Shown piece by piece: positions 1-7,467 of a stretch of 23,278 nucleotides of DNA. The notes under the pieces were generated by a model, which saw only the letters and a program-made list of their open reading frames with translations, did no database searches and was not told the DNA's origin. Source of the stretch: SIG710 sp045596925 (GTDB lineage: Bacteria; Bacillota; Clostridia; Oscillospirales; CAG-272). Made by a program: the position numbers and the translations under genes. Numbering within the stretch: position 1 is the first letter of the stretch; each line of letters opens with the position of its first letter. The stretch is from positions 1-23,278 of the forward strand of contig JAZODH010000006.1 of assembly GCA_045596925.1 (NCBI GenBank), written 5' to 3'.

Positions 1-1276
1 GTTCAATGGTGTTGGATTGGGCGTTTACACGGTAAAGCACCGCAAAGTCCTTATAGGAATGCTCGTGCTTTGCCACGGCGGAATTGACCGTATCAATGAT
101 AAATCGAGCCTCGGCGTTCTGGTCGTCAAGCTGTCTTACGTGGATAAGATCCCCCTCGCCCTTTGAAGTCCACAGGGTCTTGCCCTTTCGTCCCGAATTG
201 TTCTTTATGACGTGGTTTGCCGCGTCGAGAATATTCTGAGTTGAGCGATAGTTTTGCTCCAATCGAATGACCCTTGCATCGCGGTAAGTGCGGTCAAAGT
301 CGAGGATATTTTCAATAGTCGCACCGCGGAATTTATAGATACTCTGGTCGTCGTCACCTACTACCATAAGGTTGCGGTATCCGTCGGAAAGTAAGGAAGT
401 AAGCACAAACTGCGCTTTATTCGTATCCTGATACTCGTCCACGCAAACGTATTTGAATTTGTTCTGATAATACTGCCGAACATCCTCAAAATTCTGAAGA
501 AGACGGACGGTCTCCACAATTATATCATCAAAATCAAGAGCGTTTGAGCATTTAAGCTGACGCTGGTACTCGGCGTATATCGCGGATATTTTTCCCAGAC
601 GGAAGTCCGTGCCCACCTCGTTTTTGAAAAGCTCGGGAGTAAGCAGTCTGTCCTTTGCGCGGCTGATCTCGTTCATGACGGACTTTATGGGCAATGCTTT
701 ATCATCTATATTCAGCTTTTTCATAGATGATGCCACCAGCTTCTTTGCCTCATCGGTGTCGTAAATGGTAAATCCCGGTGCGTATCCGATTTTATCGCCG
801 TGAGTGCGGAGGATCCGCATACAGATCGAGTGAAAGGTTCCCGCCCAGATGTCGTTTGCGATATTTTCATCGTTTTCAAAGGCGGCGGCAAGACGGGTCT
901 TTATCTCCTTTGCCGCCTTGTTGGTAAATGTTATGGCAAGCACTTTCCAGGGGGGACACGGATCCGAGATGAACACGGGAAGAAGCTGTTCTATCTCCTC
1001 GGGAGAAAGCGTCAGCGCAGCTTCAAGACTTTTCACCTGTTCTTCCGTTATGTATCCGGGCACAAAATCGTTGAAATAAGCGTTTCCGTACTTTATGATA
1101 AAGGCTATTCTTTTGACCAGCACTGTAGTCTTTCCGCTTCCGGCGCCCGCAAGCACGAGCAGAGGGCCTTCGGTAGTAAACACCGCCTCTCTCTGCTTTT
1201 CGTTGAGGCTTGAATATGCCGCGTCAAAAAGGGCACGCTTTGCTTTTATGTATCTTTCCTTTAATACCTCAGTCAT
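1..1276 (-). CDS. pcrA: ATP-dependent DNA helicase PcrA/UvrD, N-terminal part (cut by window edge)
   Basis: Superfamily 1A 3'-5' DNA helicase acting in repair, replication restart and plasmid replication. The visible 425 residues carry the family motifs in order: Walker A GAGSGKTT (44-51), motif Ia with ITFTNKAA (115-122), Walker B DEYQDTN (280-286), motif III VVGDDDQSIYKFRGA (305-319) and motif IV QNYRST (341-346). The C-terminal half, with motifs V and VI, lies beyond base 1. About 45 extra residues (roughly 63-108) sit between Walker A and motif Ia compared with textbook PcrA. The ATG at 1274-1276 is the only sensible start; a modest GGAG lies about 10 nt upstream. It has its own promoter (1328-1356) and is separated from the upstream operon by a terminator. 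UvrD versus PcrA naming cannot be settled from this half, but Firmicutes normally carry PcrA. Confidence 0.93.
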   Translation of the reverse strand, partial: MTEVLKERYIKAKRALFDAAYSSLNEKQREAVFTTEGPLLVLAGAGSGKTTVLVKRIAFIIKYGNAYFNDFVPGYITEEQVKSLEAALTLSPEEIEQLLPVFISDPCPPWKVLAITFTNKAAKEIKTRLAAAFENDENIANDIWAGTFHSICMRILRTHGDKIGYAPGFTIYDTDEAKKLVASSMKKLNIDDKALPIKSVMNEISRAKDRLLTPELFKNEVGTDFRLGKISAIYAEYQRQLKCSNALDFDDIIVETVRLLQNFEDVRQYYQNKFKYVCVDEYQDTNKAQFVLTSLLSDGYRNLMVVGDDDQSIYKFRGATIENILDFDRTYRDARVIRLEQNYRSTQNILDAANHVIKNNSGRKGKTLWTSKGEGDLIHVRQLDDQNAEARFIIDTVNSAVAKHEHSYKDFAVLYRVNAQSNTIE

Positions 1277-1327
1277 TTAATCCGTTCTCCGTTTCTGCCG
1301 TTTTACGGCAACAAATCCATTATTCCC

Positions 1328-1356
1328 ATTATACACCATTCGTCAATTTTTTTCAA
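1328..1356 (-). promoter_or_regulatory. Sigma-A promoter of pcrA
   Basis: On the minus strand, -35 TTGAAA (1351-1356), 17-bp spacer and -10 TATAAT (1328-1333). The transcript leader contains a small hairpin, GCCGT/ACGGC (1297-1309), before the start codon. Confidence 0.8.
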
Positions 1357-1360
1357 GCGA

Positions 1361-1384
1361 AAAAGAGCCCCGAAGGGCTCTTTT
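1361..1384 (-). terminator. Intrinsic terminator after the secA operon / Asn-Gln-rich gene
   Basis: GAGCCC-CGAA-GGGCTC hairpin (1365-1380) flanked by an A tract and a T tract, so the stem extends to 10 bp and could terminate in both directions. It lies 14 nt after the stop codon of the small minus-strand gene and just upstream of the pcrA promoter, which separates the two transcription units. Confidence 0.85.
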
Positions 1385-1398
1385 TTGCAAAAATATTT

Positions 1399-1620
1399 TT
1401 ACTTAAAGAACTTGTTGTCCTGCTTGTTGGAATCGGAACGATAGTCGCTTCTGTTGCTGCTCTGGTTGTTGCTCTGTCTGTTCTGGCTGTTGTTCTGATT
1501 GTTGCTCTGGCTGTTCTGATTGTTGCTCTGATTGTTGCTCTGGTTGTTGCTCTGTCTGTTCTGGCTGTTGTTCTGATTGTTGTTCTGGCTGTTCTGGTTG
1601 TTATAATTATTGTTTTGCAT
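1399..1620 (-). CDS. Small Asn/Gln-rich low-complexity protein (hypothetical)
   Basis: Function not recognised. The protein is 73 residues, almost entirely N, Q and S in degenerate short repeats (units such as NNQNSQ and QNRQSNNQ), with an Asp/Arg/Lys-containing tail that ends DNKFFK. It has no signal peptide, membrane segment or cysteine. An in-frame ATG at 1629 is directly abutted by the AGGAG ribosome site (1630-1634), giving zero spacing. The next ATG, at 1620, has 9 nt, so I chose 1620. It lies 58 nt after the 488-aa membrane protein, behind a hairpin, and is followed at once by a terminator, so it looks like the last gene of the secA operon. Small Q/N-rich proteins in spore formers include gamma-type SASPs, but no protease-site motif was recognised here. 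A real ORF is supported by the ribosome site, terminator and codon periodicity. Confidence 0.65.
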   Translation of the reverse strand: MQNNNYNNQNSQNNNQNNSQNRQSNNQSNNQSNNQNSQSNNQNNSQNRQSNNQSSNRSDYRSDSNKQDNKFFK

Positions 1621-1640
1621 TCCGGACATCTCCTTTTTTA

Positions 1641-1663
1641 TTGTACGGACTTGGTCCGCACAA
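1641..1663 (-). promoter_or_regulatory. Intercistronic hairpin upstream of the Asn/Gln-rich gene
   Basis: A 10-bp inverted repeat with one G-U pair and a 3-nt loop (1641-1650 / 1654-1663) fills the gap between the 488-aa membrane gene and the small gene. On the minus-strand RNA it is followed by A residues and the ribosome site, not by U residues. It is therefore more likely an RNA processing, stability or translation-control element than a terminator. Confidence 0.5.
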
Positions 1664-1687
1664 ATAGTATGTCCCGCAAAAGCGCTC

Positions 1688-3154
1688 TTATTCTTCGGTC
1701 AAGTGCGAAAACTCCATGTTGTTATATATCTCAAACATGGCGTAAATTACCGATGCTGCGTAGGCTATGCAAAAACCGTAATTTATCATACATCCTGCAC
1801 CGAATCTTTCGGCCAGCGGATATGCCACCGAGTACACGTGAACGGCGTTCAAAGCAGCACTTCCCGCCGCAAAGATGACAGGCGCGATAAGATGCCTTGT
1901 CAACTCTCTGTGGACCGCTTTTGCCATTTCCTGCTCGTAAGGCGAGCTTTCCGGCTTTGTCAGACTCGTCGTTCGCAGAATAACGCGCCGTAAAACGTAC
2001 ATAAGCGCCGCGGTAAAAAGAACGAGTACAACACCCTCCAAAATATTGCTCTTGACCATTGACATGAAAGCGTTATAGTCGTCAATATCGCGGTAGATTT
2101 TTTCTGCATTGAATTTCTCAAAGAAATAAAATTGATTATACGTCGCAAATCCCGAAACGGCCACGAGGAGTGTGGAAAAGCCAAGAAGAAGCTTCCATTC
2201 CTTCAAATATTTTCTTGCATAAATCGCCGTGGCGATCATCAAAATGCCCACGATCAGATCGGGTGTGATATTATACATATCAAAGTAAAGATCAAGGGCG
2301 AAAATGACCGATGCCGAGGCAATCAAAAGCGTGCGGAAGACACGCTTCTTCATATGATAAGCCTTATTGGGAAGTATCTCTTCCCTGTACTGCTCTTCGA
2401 GTTTGTCCATCAGCGGACGGTGCTTGGTAAATCCTCTGAAATAGACGAACATTCTCACCATCCAGACTGCACCAACTATCAATACTATGATGATTCCCAC
2501 GGTTCTGAAAAGATAGACGAAATCGTAGTAGTTTACGTGTGCCGAGGAAGTGCGGTAATTGAGAAGCGACGAAGCTTCGGGCAGCACCGTGCACACGACC
2601 TTGACAAACAGAAATATCAATGTAAACCCTCTGAGCTTTTCGGTTCTTGAAAGGATATATCTGTTTTTTCTCTTACGTCTTTCGTTTATGTAATTGATGA
2701 AATTTACGCGCGCCTCACTTGCACCCACGGGAATTTCAAGCATCTTTTTCAACTTTCTGCCAAGGATATAATCGCCCTCAACACGTTCACCCGTGTAAAG
2801 TATCCCACCGAAAAGCTTTAGGTATCCCGGGATTATAAAAACCAGATCCAAAATTCCCATAACGAAGGAGAAAAGCAAAAGCGTTACGGGCATCTCGCTG
2901 TCAATGACCATGCCGAAAATAACGAAAACAGTCAAGAGCTTGATCGCGTTTACATAGATCGCTCTCTTAAAAAGCTCGCGGGCGTCGGCTATTTTCGTGC
3001 TTATCTCGGAATACTGTTCAAGGGCAAAATAAAGGATTATGTAACCGAAAACGTCGGGCAGGACGTCGACTACGGCAATATCGGGATTAAAGAGAAAAAG
3101 GCAAGCAAGGGGTACGGCCCAAAGACCCAGATTCTTTTTCAGACGTCCGTTCAT
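1688..3154 (-). CDS. Polytopic membrane protein, 488 aa, unknown function
   Basis: No enzymatic motif recognised. The sequence alternates hydrophobic segments with basic cytoplasmic-type loops; roughly nine to eleven membrane helices can be drawn, with a soluble stretch around residues 130-170 and another near 245-265. Near the N-terminus (about 24-45) is a segment of the form NPDIAVVDVLPDVFGYIILY. A similar pattern (FDMYNITPDLIVGILMI, about residues 288-304) recurs in the second half, suggesting an internal duplication. The start codon overlaps the stop of the upstream membrane gene (ATGA at 3151-3154), so the two are translationally coupled and probably work together. The position downstream of secA invites, but does not prove, a link to protein export or membrane biogenesis. 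Confidence 0.8.
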   Translation of the reverse strand: MNGRLKKNLGLWAVPLACLFLFNPDIAVVDVLPDVFGYIILYFALEQYSEISTKIADARELFKRAIYVNAIKLLTVFVIFGMVIDSEMPVTLLLFSFVMGILDLVFIIPGYLKLFGGILYTGERVEGDYILGRKLKKMLEIPVGASEARVNFINYINERRKRKNRYILSRTEKLRGFTLIFLFVKVVCTVLPEASSLLNYRTSSAHVNYYDFVYLFRTVGIIIVLIVGAVWMVRMFVYFRGFTKHRPLMDKLEEQYREEILPNKAYHMKKRVFRTLLIASASVIFALDLYFDMYNITPDLIVGILMIATAIYARKYLKEWKLLLGFSTLLVAVSGFATYNQFYFFEKFNAEKIYRDIDDYNAFMSMVKSNILEGVVLVLFTAALMYVLRRVILRTTSLTKPESSPYEQEMAKAVHRELTRHLIAPVIFAAGSAALNAVHVYSVAYPLAERFGAGCMINYGFCIAYAASVIYAMFEIYNNMEFSHLTEE

Positions 3155-3867
3155 TTCTTCTTCCCTTTCTTCTTTCTCTTTTCAAGTTTCTTTTCATTAT
3201 CGCGTTTTATGCGTTCCTCGGCGTATGCCTTGGTCTTTTCGTAGATCTCCTGCTGTCTTTTTTCGGACACCTCAAAAAGCTTGTTCATAAAGGGTATTCT
3301 TGACGGCTTTGCGGCGTTTTCCTCGTCGCCCTCCTCGCAGATATTCTTGTAGCAGGAGTAAATGAGGAGCAGGTTCAAAAGGATCAGCAAAAGCAGACCG
3401 ATCAAAGTAGCGCCAAACAGATAATTGATGAAAGTCCAGCCAAAGGAGTGAGCGACGAAGGAGGACAACGCCAAAAGCACCACAAGTGCGAAAAATACCG
3501 CGTTTCTTGCGCTTTTGACCGATATCCTGTCAAGTCCAACCTCCTTTGAGAGAGCGTCGGTGGCTCTGTAAAATATAAGGTGAAAAGGTACAGACAACAG
3601 ATAAAATGCCATTGAAACGTAGCTCTGCAGGTTTTCGGGCAAAGTCATATAGTCCCCCAAAAGGAACACGACACCCTCTGCCATAGCGGCCAAGCACATA
3701 GCCCACGCCGAAAGGTAGCAGAAATTATATTTCGTTTCAAACTGACAAAGCTTTTTCAGTCCGCAGACCGCCAAAAGGCTACCTATGGCTCTGAAAATAA
3801 AGCCGAATGAATTAAAAGACATGAGAAACGCTACCGCGTATCCGATAAACAAAAGCCCGTAGCCCAT
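3151..3867 (-). CDS. Polytopic membrane protein with basic C-terminal tail, 238 aa
   Basis: Unknown function. About five membrane segments are visible (near residues 3-36, 48-70, 84-103, 125-145 and 148-172), followed by a charged cytoplasmic-type tail (180-238) that ends in a Lys/Arg run, EKRKKKGKKK. The tail could bind nucleic acid, ribosomes or acidic lipid, but that is inference. The ribosome site AAAGGAG lies 6 nt before the ATG. The gene starts 18 nt after secA and its stop overlaps the start of the 488-aa membrane gene, so the three form one operon. The first membrane segment (FNSFGFIFRAIGSLLAVCGLKKL) has a shape similar to the DxLPDxxGY-type segment of the downstream protein, hinting that the two are distant relatives. 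Confidence 0.8.
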   Translation of the reverse strand: MGYGLLFIGYAVAFLMSFNSFGFIFRAIGSLLAVCGLKKLCQFETKYNFCYLSAWAMCLAAMAEGVVFLLGDYMTLPENLQSYVSMAFYLLSVPFHLIFYRATDALSKEVGLDRISVKSARNAVFFALVVLLALSSFVAHSFGWTFINYLFGATLIGLLLLILLNLLLIYSCYKNICEEGDEENAAKPSRIPFMNKLFEVSEKRQQEIYEKTKAYAEERIKRDNEKKLEKRKKKGKKK

Positions 3868-3885
3868 TGTGATCTCCTTTCTTAC

Positions 3886-6651
3886 TTAATCTTCATCTGC
3901 GCCATTGGCGCCGCAGCATTTTTTGTATTTTTTACCGCTTCCGCAGGGGCAAGGATCGTTTCTTCCCACCTTTTCGTTCTTTACGACGGTGTTATTTATC
4001 TTGGCCGTCTTTTTTCTGACGGTATTGCCCGCAAAGCCTGCGATAATAGGCTTTGCAACAGCCTTTCTCTCAATAGCTTCCTTTCTGGGCAGGCAGGTGA
4101 GCACCGTGCGGACGGTGTTCTCGCGGATGTCCGCGATCATCTCGTCAAACATATCGGCACCCTGGATCCTGTACTCGTTCACGGGGTCACGCTGTGCGTA
4201 AGCCTGCAGTCCTATGCTCTCCTTGAGATCGTCCATAGCGTCGATATGATCCATCCATTTAAGGTCAACATTGCGGAGAAGAATGGTTCTCTCAACCTCT
4301 CTGAAAATGTCGGGAGTGAACAGCTCCTCCTGGGTCGCGTAGATCTTGTTTGCCTTTTCAATGAGCGCATCGGAAATGTCCTCGGCTTTGATTTTTGCAA
4401 GCTCCTCGTCCGTATATTTCAGATCGTCCTCGGAGCAAATGTAGCTCAGGTCTGCTTTAATGGCGGAGAGATCCCACTCTGCGGGCAGTTCTGCTACGGT
4501 GTATCTTGCAACGGTCTCGCTGATGGTCGATGCGACCATCTTGAGGATAGTCTCCTTCATATCGTCGCCGTCAAGCACAGAACGGCGCTGAGTGTAGATG
4601 ATATTTCTCTGCTGGTTCATTACGTCGTCGTAGGTGATGACGTTCTTTCTGCGCTTGAAGTTGCTGTCCTCGATATTCTTTTGTGCGCGCTCGATAGAGT
4701 TGGACAGAATTTTTGCATCGATAGGCGTGTCATCGGGAAGCTTCAGAGTCTCGGCAATAGCCAAAATTCTCTCGCTTCCGAACAGTCTCATAAGATCGTC
4801 CTCAAGGGACAGGAAGAACATGGATTCACCCGGATCACCCTGACGTCCCGAACGGCCTCTGAGCTGGTTGTCGATACGTCTCGATTCGTGCCTCTCCGTG
4901 CCGAGAATAAACAGACCGCCCGCTTCTCTTACCTTGTTCGCTTCAGGCTCGATCTCCTTTTTATACTTGTCGTAAAGCTCGGCAAAAACGCGTCTTGCCT
5001 CCTTTACGTTCTCATCGTCGATTTCGGTAGTACCCGTTGCCATGGCAATAAGCTCCTCGGGAATCTCCTGCTTGCGCATTTGGGCTTTCGCCATATATTC
5101 GGGGTTGCCGCCAAGCATAATATCGGTACCGCGTCCCGCCATGTTGGTGGAGATGGTTACGGCGCCGAGCTTACCTGCCTGGGCTACGATCTCTGCCTCT
5201 TTTTCGTGGTATTTTGCGTTAAGAACGGTATGAGGAATTCCGTTTCGTTTGAGCATCGCGGAAAGCTCCTCGGACTTGTCGATGGAAACGGTACCTACAA
5301 GGATAGGCTGTCCCTTTGCGTGACATTCCTTTACCTGCTCGACTATCGCCATGTATTTGCCGCGGACGTTCTTGTAAACCACGTCGTTTCTGTCGTTTCT
5401 GATCATAGGCTTGTTGGTGGGAACTTCCACAACGTCAAGACCGTAGATCTCGCTGAACTCGTTTTCCTCGGTCATAGCCGTACCGGTCATACCCGACAGC
5501 TTTTTATACATACGGAAATAGTTCTGGAAAGTGATGGTCGCAAGAGTTCTGTTCTCTTTCTGAACGTCCACTCTTTCCTTTGCCTCGATTGCCTGGTGGA
5601 GACCGTTTGAATAACGTCTGCCGGGCATGAGACGACCCGTAAAGGAGTCAACTATCATAACGCCGCTGTCGGGAGTTACAACGTAGTCAACGTCTCGGTG
5701 CATGATTCCGTATGCGCGGATAGACTGATTTATATGGTGATAGATGGTAGAGTTTTGGGGATCGGAAAGGTTTTCAAGCTCGAAGAATTTTTCCGCCTTT
5801 GCAACACCCGAAGGGGTCAGGGTCACGCTTCTCGCCTTTTCGTCTACGATATAGTCGCAGCTGTCTTCAAGCTCTTTGTTTTCCTGCTTTTTGTCAAGTT
5901 CCTTTATAACAGTCTTTTTCAAATTACGCACCAAGGCATCCGCCTTTGCGTAAAGGTCGGTGGAGGGGTCGCCCTCGCCGGAAATGATAAGAGGAGTTCT
6001 CGCCTCGTCGATAAGGATAGAGTCCACCTCGTCAACGATTGCAAAAACGTGTCCGCGCTGGAAGGTCTGACTCTTATATACCGCCATGTTGTCACGCAGG
6101 TAGTCAAAGCCGTACTCGTTGTTGGTACCGTAGGTAATGTCGCATCGGTAAGCCGCCTGCTTTTCGGCGTTTGTCTGACCGTGAACGACCAGACCCGTGG
6201 TAAGTCCCATAAACTCGTAAGCTCGTCCCATTTCCTCGCTGTCGCGGCGTGCAAGATAATCGTTTACCGTAACGATGTGAACGCCCTCGCCTGTGAGTGC
6301 GTTAAGGTATGCGGGCATGGTAGCAACGAGGGTCTTACCCTCACCCGTTTTCATCTCGGCAATTCTGCCCTGGTGGAGAATTATACCGCCAAGAACCTGC
6401 ACGCGGAAGGGTCTCTTACCAAGCACGCGGAAATCAGCCTCGCGGATAGCCGCAAAGGCATCGGGGAGAATATCGTCAAGAGTTTCACCTGCCGCCAAAC
6501 GCGCTTTGAGCACAGGGGTGACAGCGGAAAGCTCCTCGTTTGTCATTTTGCCGTATTTATCGGCAAGTGCTTCAACGGCGTCAACAGTCTTCTCCAGCTT
6601 CTTTACCTGACGCTCGCTGTACGTGCCGATTATCTTATCCAAAAGTCCCAT
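3886..6651 (-). CDS. secA: Preprotein translocase ATPase SecA
   Basis: Motor ATPase that drives unfolded preproteins through SecYEG at the membrane. At 921 residues it has full family length. Visible signatures: Walker A MKTGEGKT (100-107), DEVD Walker B (207-210) followed by SILIDEARTPLIISG, the helicase-like segment GRGTDI with NMA before it, the LRGRSGRQGDPG motif, and a C-terminal zinc-binding tail with Cys 901, 903, 912 and 913 (CPC...CC) for SecB or ribosome/lipid contact. The start is set by GGAGGT 8 nt upstream of the ATG. It is the first gene of an apparent operon with two membrane proteins and an Asn/Gln-rich peptide, and is transcribed divergently from trmL. The RF2 gene (prfB), which often follows secA in Bacilli, is absent here. 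Confidence 0.98.
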   Translation of the reverse strand: MGLLDKIIGTYSERQVKKLEKTVDAVEALADKYGKMTNEELSAVTPVLKARLAAGETLDDILPDAFAAIREADFRVLGKRPFRVQVLGGIILHQGRIAEMKTGEGKTLVATMPAYLNALTGEGVHIVTVNDYLARRDSEEMGRAYEFMGLTTGLVVHGQTNAEKQAAYRCDITYGTNNEYGFDYLRDNMAVYKSQTFQRGHVFAIVDEVDSILIDEARTPLIISGEGDPSTDLYAKADALVRNLKKTVIKELDKKQENKELEDSCDYIVDEKARSVTLTPSGVAKAEKFFELENLSDPQNSTIYHHINQSIRAYGIMHRDVDYVVTPDSGVMIVDSFTGRLMPGRRYSNGLHQAIEAKERVDVQKENRTLATITFQNYFRMYKKLSGMTGTAMTEENEFSEIYGLDVVEVPTNKPMIRNDRNDVVYKNVRGKYMAIVEQVKECHAKGQPILVGTVSIDKSEELSAMLKRNGIPHTVLNAKYHEKEAEIVAQAGKLGAVTISTNMAGRGTDIMLGGNPEYMAKAQMRKQEIPEELIAMATGTTEIDDENVKEARRVFAELYDKYKKEIEPEANKVREAGGLFILGTERHESRRIDNQLRGRSGRQGDPGESMFFLSLEDDLMRLFGSERILAIAETLKLPDDTPIDAKILSNSIERAQKNIEDSNFKRRKNVITYDDVMNQQRNIIYTQRRSVLDGDDMKETILKMVASTISETVARYTVAELPAEWDLSAIKADLSYICSEDDLKYTDEELAKIKAEDISDALIEKANKIYATQEELFTPDIFREVERTILLRNVDLKWMDHIDAMDDLKESIGLQAYAQRDPVNEYRIQGADMFDEMIADIRENTVRTVLTCLPRKEAIERKAVAKPIIAGFAGNTVRKKTAKINNTVVKNEKVGRNDPCPCGSGKKYKKCCGANGADED

Positions 6652-6694
6652 GTATTTCTACCTCCAAAGGGATATAAACATAAACATTCATTTT

Positions 6695-6723
6695 ATTATA
6701 TCACTATATAGTCTTCTTTGCTA
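6695..6723 (-). promoter_or_regulatory. Probable secA promoter (extended -10)
   Basis: On the minus strand, TATAAT (6695-6700) is preceded by TGA, making an extended -10. The -35 position, 17 bp away, is TAGCAA (6718-6723), a poor match that the extended -10 could offset. The same AGTGATATAAT string occurs in the divergent trmL promoter. Confidence 0.6.
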
Positions 6724-6772
6724 TAACTTTTTGTAAATTTTTATTAAAATACGGATATTTTACGGCCAAATC

Positions 6773-6801
6773 TTGAAATTCAAGGTCAAAAGTGATATAA
6801 T
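6773..6801 (+). promoter_or_regulatory. Sigma-A promoter of trmL
   Basis: TTGAAA (6773-6778), 17-bp spacer and TATAAT (6796-6801), with an upstream TG making an extended -10. A GGAG ribosome site follows at 6822-6825, ahead of the ATG at 6833. Confidence 0.85.
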
Positions 6802-6832
6802 CAACCGAGAAATTTAAAATCGGAGCATAAAA

Positions 6833-7330
6833 ATGAGCAACATAAATATAGTTTTACTTGAACCCGAGATACCCCAGAACACGGGAAACATAGCACGCAC
6901 CTGCGCCGCAACGGGTGCGTCGCTTCATCTGATCGAGCCGCTCGGTTTTAAAATCGACGATGCCAAGCTGAAGCGCGCCGGGCTTGATTATTGGCATCAG
7001 CTTGACATTACCTACTACAAGGATATCGAGGATTTTTATACGCGAAATCCCGATGCGGAGATTTATTATTTCAGCACAAAGGCACCCCAAAAGTACACGG
7101 ACATCACATACCCCGAAAAGGTTTATCTGATGTTCGGCAAGGAGACAAAGGGCTTGCCCGAGGAGCTTTTACACGCTAACAAATCTCATTGCGTGAGAAT
7201 TCCCATGCGGAACAGCCTGCGCAGTCTCAATCTTTCAAACTCCGCCGCCATTGCAGTCTACGAGGTGTTCAGGCAGAGAGATTTCGAGGGACTTCGAGAA
7301 GCGGGCGAGCTGACAAAATATGAATGGTAA
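6833..7330 (+). CDS. trmL: tRNA (cytidine/uridine-34 2'-O)-methyltransferase TrmL
   Basis: SPOUT-class methyltransferase that methylates the ribose of wobble position 34 in tRNA-Leu isoacceptors, using S-adenosylmethionine. The 165-residue length is typical of this minimal SPOUT family. Motif 1 region: PQNTGNIARTCAATG (14-28). Motif 2: LMFGKETKGLPEEL. Motif 3, which forms the trefoil-knot SAM site: RIPMRNSLRSLNLSNSAAIAVYE. The start is supported by GGAG 7 nt upstream and a strong promoter. It is a single-gene transcript divergent from secA and convergent with the P-loop gene, with hairpins downstream. The family assignment is firm; exact tRNA substrates are inferred from Escherichia coli TrmL. 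Confidence 0.95.
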   Translation: MSNINIVLLEPEIPQNTGNIARTCAATGASLHLIEPLGFKIDDAKLKRAGLDYWHQLDITYYKDIEDFYTRNPDAEIYYFSTKAPQKYTDITYPEKVYLMFGKETKGLPEELLHANKSHCVRIPMRNSLRSLNLSNSAAIAVYEVFRQRDFEGLREAGELTKYEW

Positions 7331-7335
7331 AAAAC

Positions 7336-7355
7336 GGGAGGAGCAAGCCCCTCCC
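7336..7355. repeat. GC-rich palindrome downstream of trmL (dispersed-repeat-like)
   Basis: GGGAGG (7336-7341) pairs with CCTCCC (7350-7355) around an 8-nt loop, and T6 follows at 7364-7369. It begins 5 nt after the trmL stop. The form is reminiscent of short GC-rich palindromes scattered between genes in gut Clostridia; whether it is repeated in this genome cannot be seen from one copy. It may also act as a weak terminator for trmL. Confidence 0.45.
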
Positions 7356-7420
7356 CTACCACATTTTTTGCCGATGGATCTTCGACGAAAAAATTCACAA
7401 AGTAAACCGTCCCCATGCAA

Positions 7421-7461
7421 ATAAAACAATGGCGAGACACAGGGTCTCGCCATTGTTTTAT
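7421..7461. terminator. Bidirectional intrinsic terminator between trmL and the P-loop gene
   Basis: A perfect 18-bp inverted repeat (7421-7438 / 7444-7461) with a 5-nt loop. The GC core GGCGAGAC/GTCTCGCC is flanked by AAAACAAT and ATTGTTTT, so a U tract follows the stem on either strand. It lies between convergent genes, 7 nt from the end of the minus-strand gene. Confidence 0.9.
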
Positions 7462-7467
7462 GTAATT

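Noticed and set aside
1405..1620. Tandem repeats read as a CRISPR or minisatellite
   Set aside because: Units are short, degenerate and in frame, with no spacers; they are explained by a low-complexity coding sequence.
1210..1878. Plus-strand ORF with Leu/Ile/Val/Ala repeats resembling a membrane protein
   Set aside because: It is the antisense of the Asn/Gln-rich gene and the end of the 488-aa gene; its hydrophobic repeats are the complement of AAY/CAR codons, and it lacks a ribosome site.
4246..5610. 454-codon plus-strand ORF
   Set aside because: It lies antisense within secA, with no recognisable domain or start signals; secA is unambiguous.
7258..7440. Minus-strand small ORF running through both palindromes after trmL
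   Set aside because: It has no ribosome site, overlaps the end of trmL, and reads through hairpin DNA; it is a translation of the palindromes.
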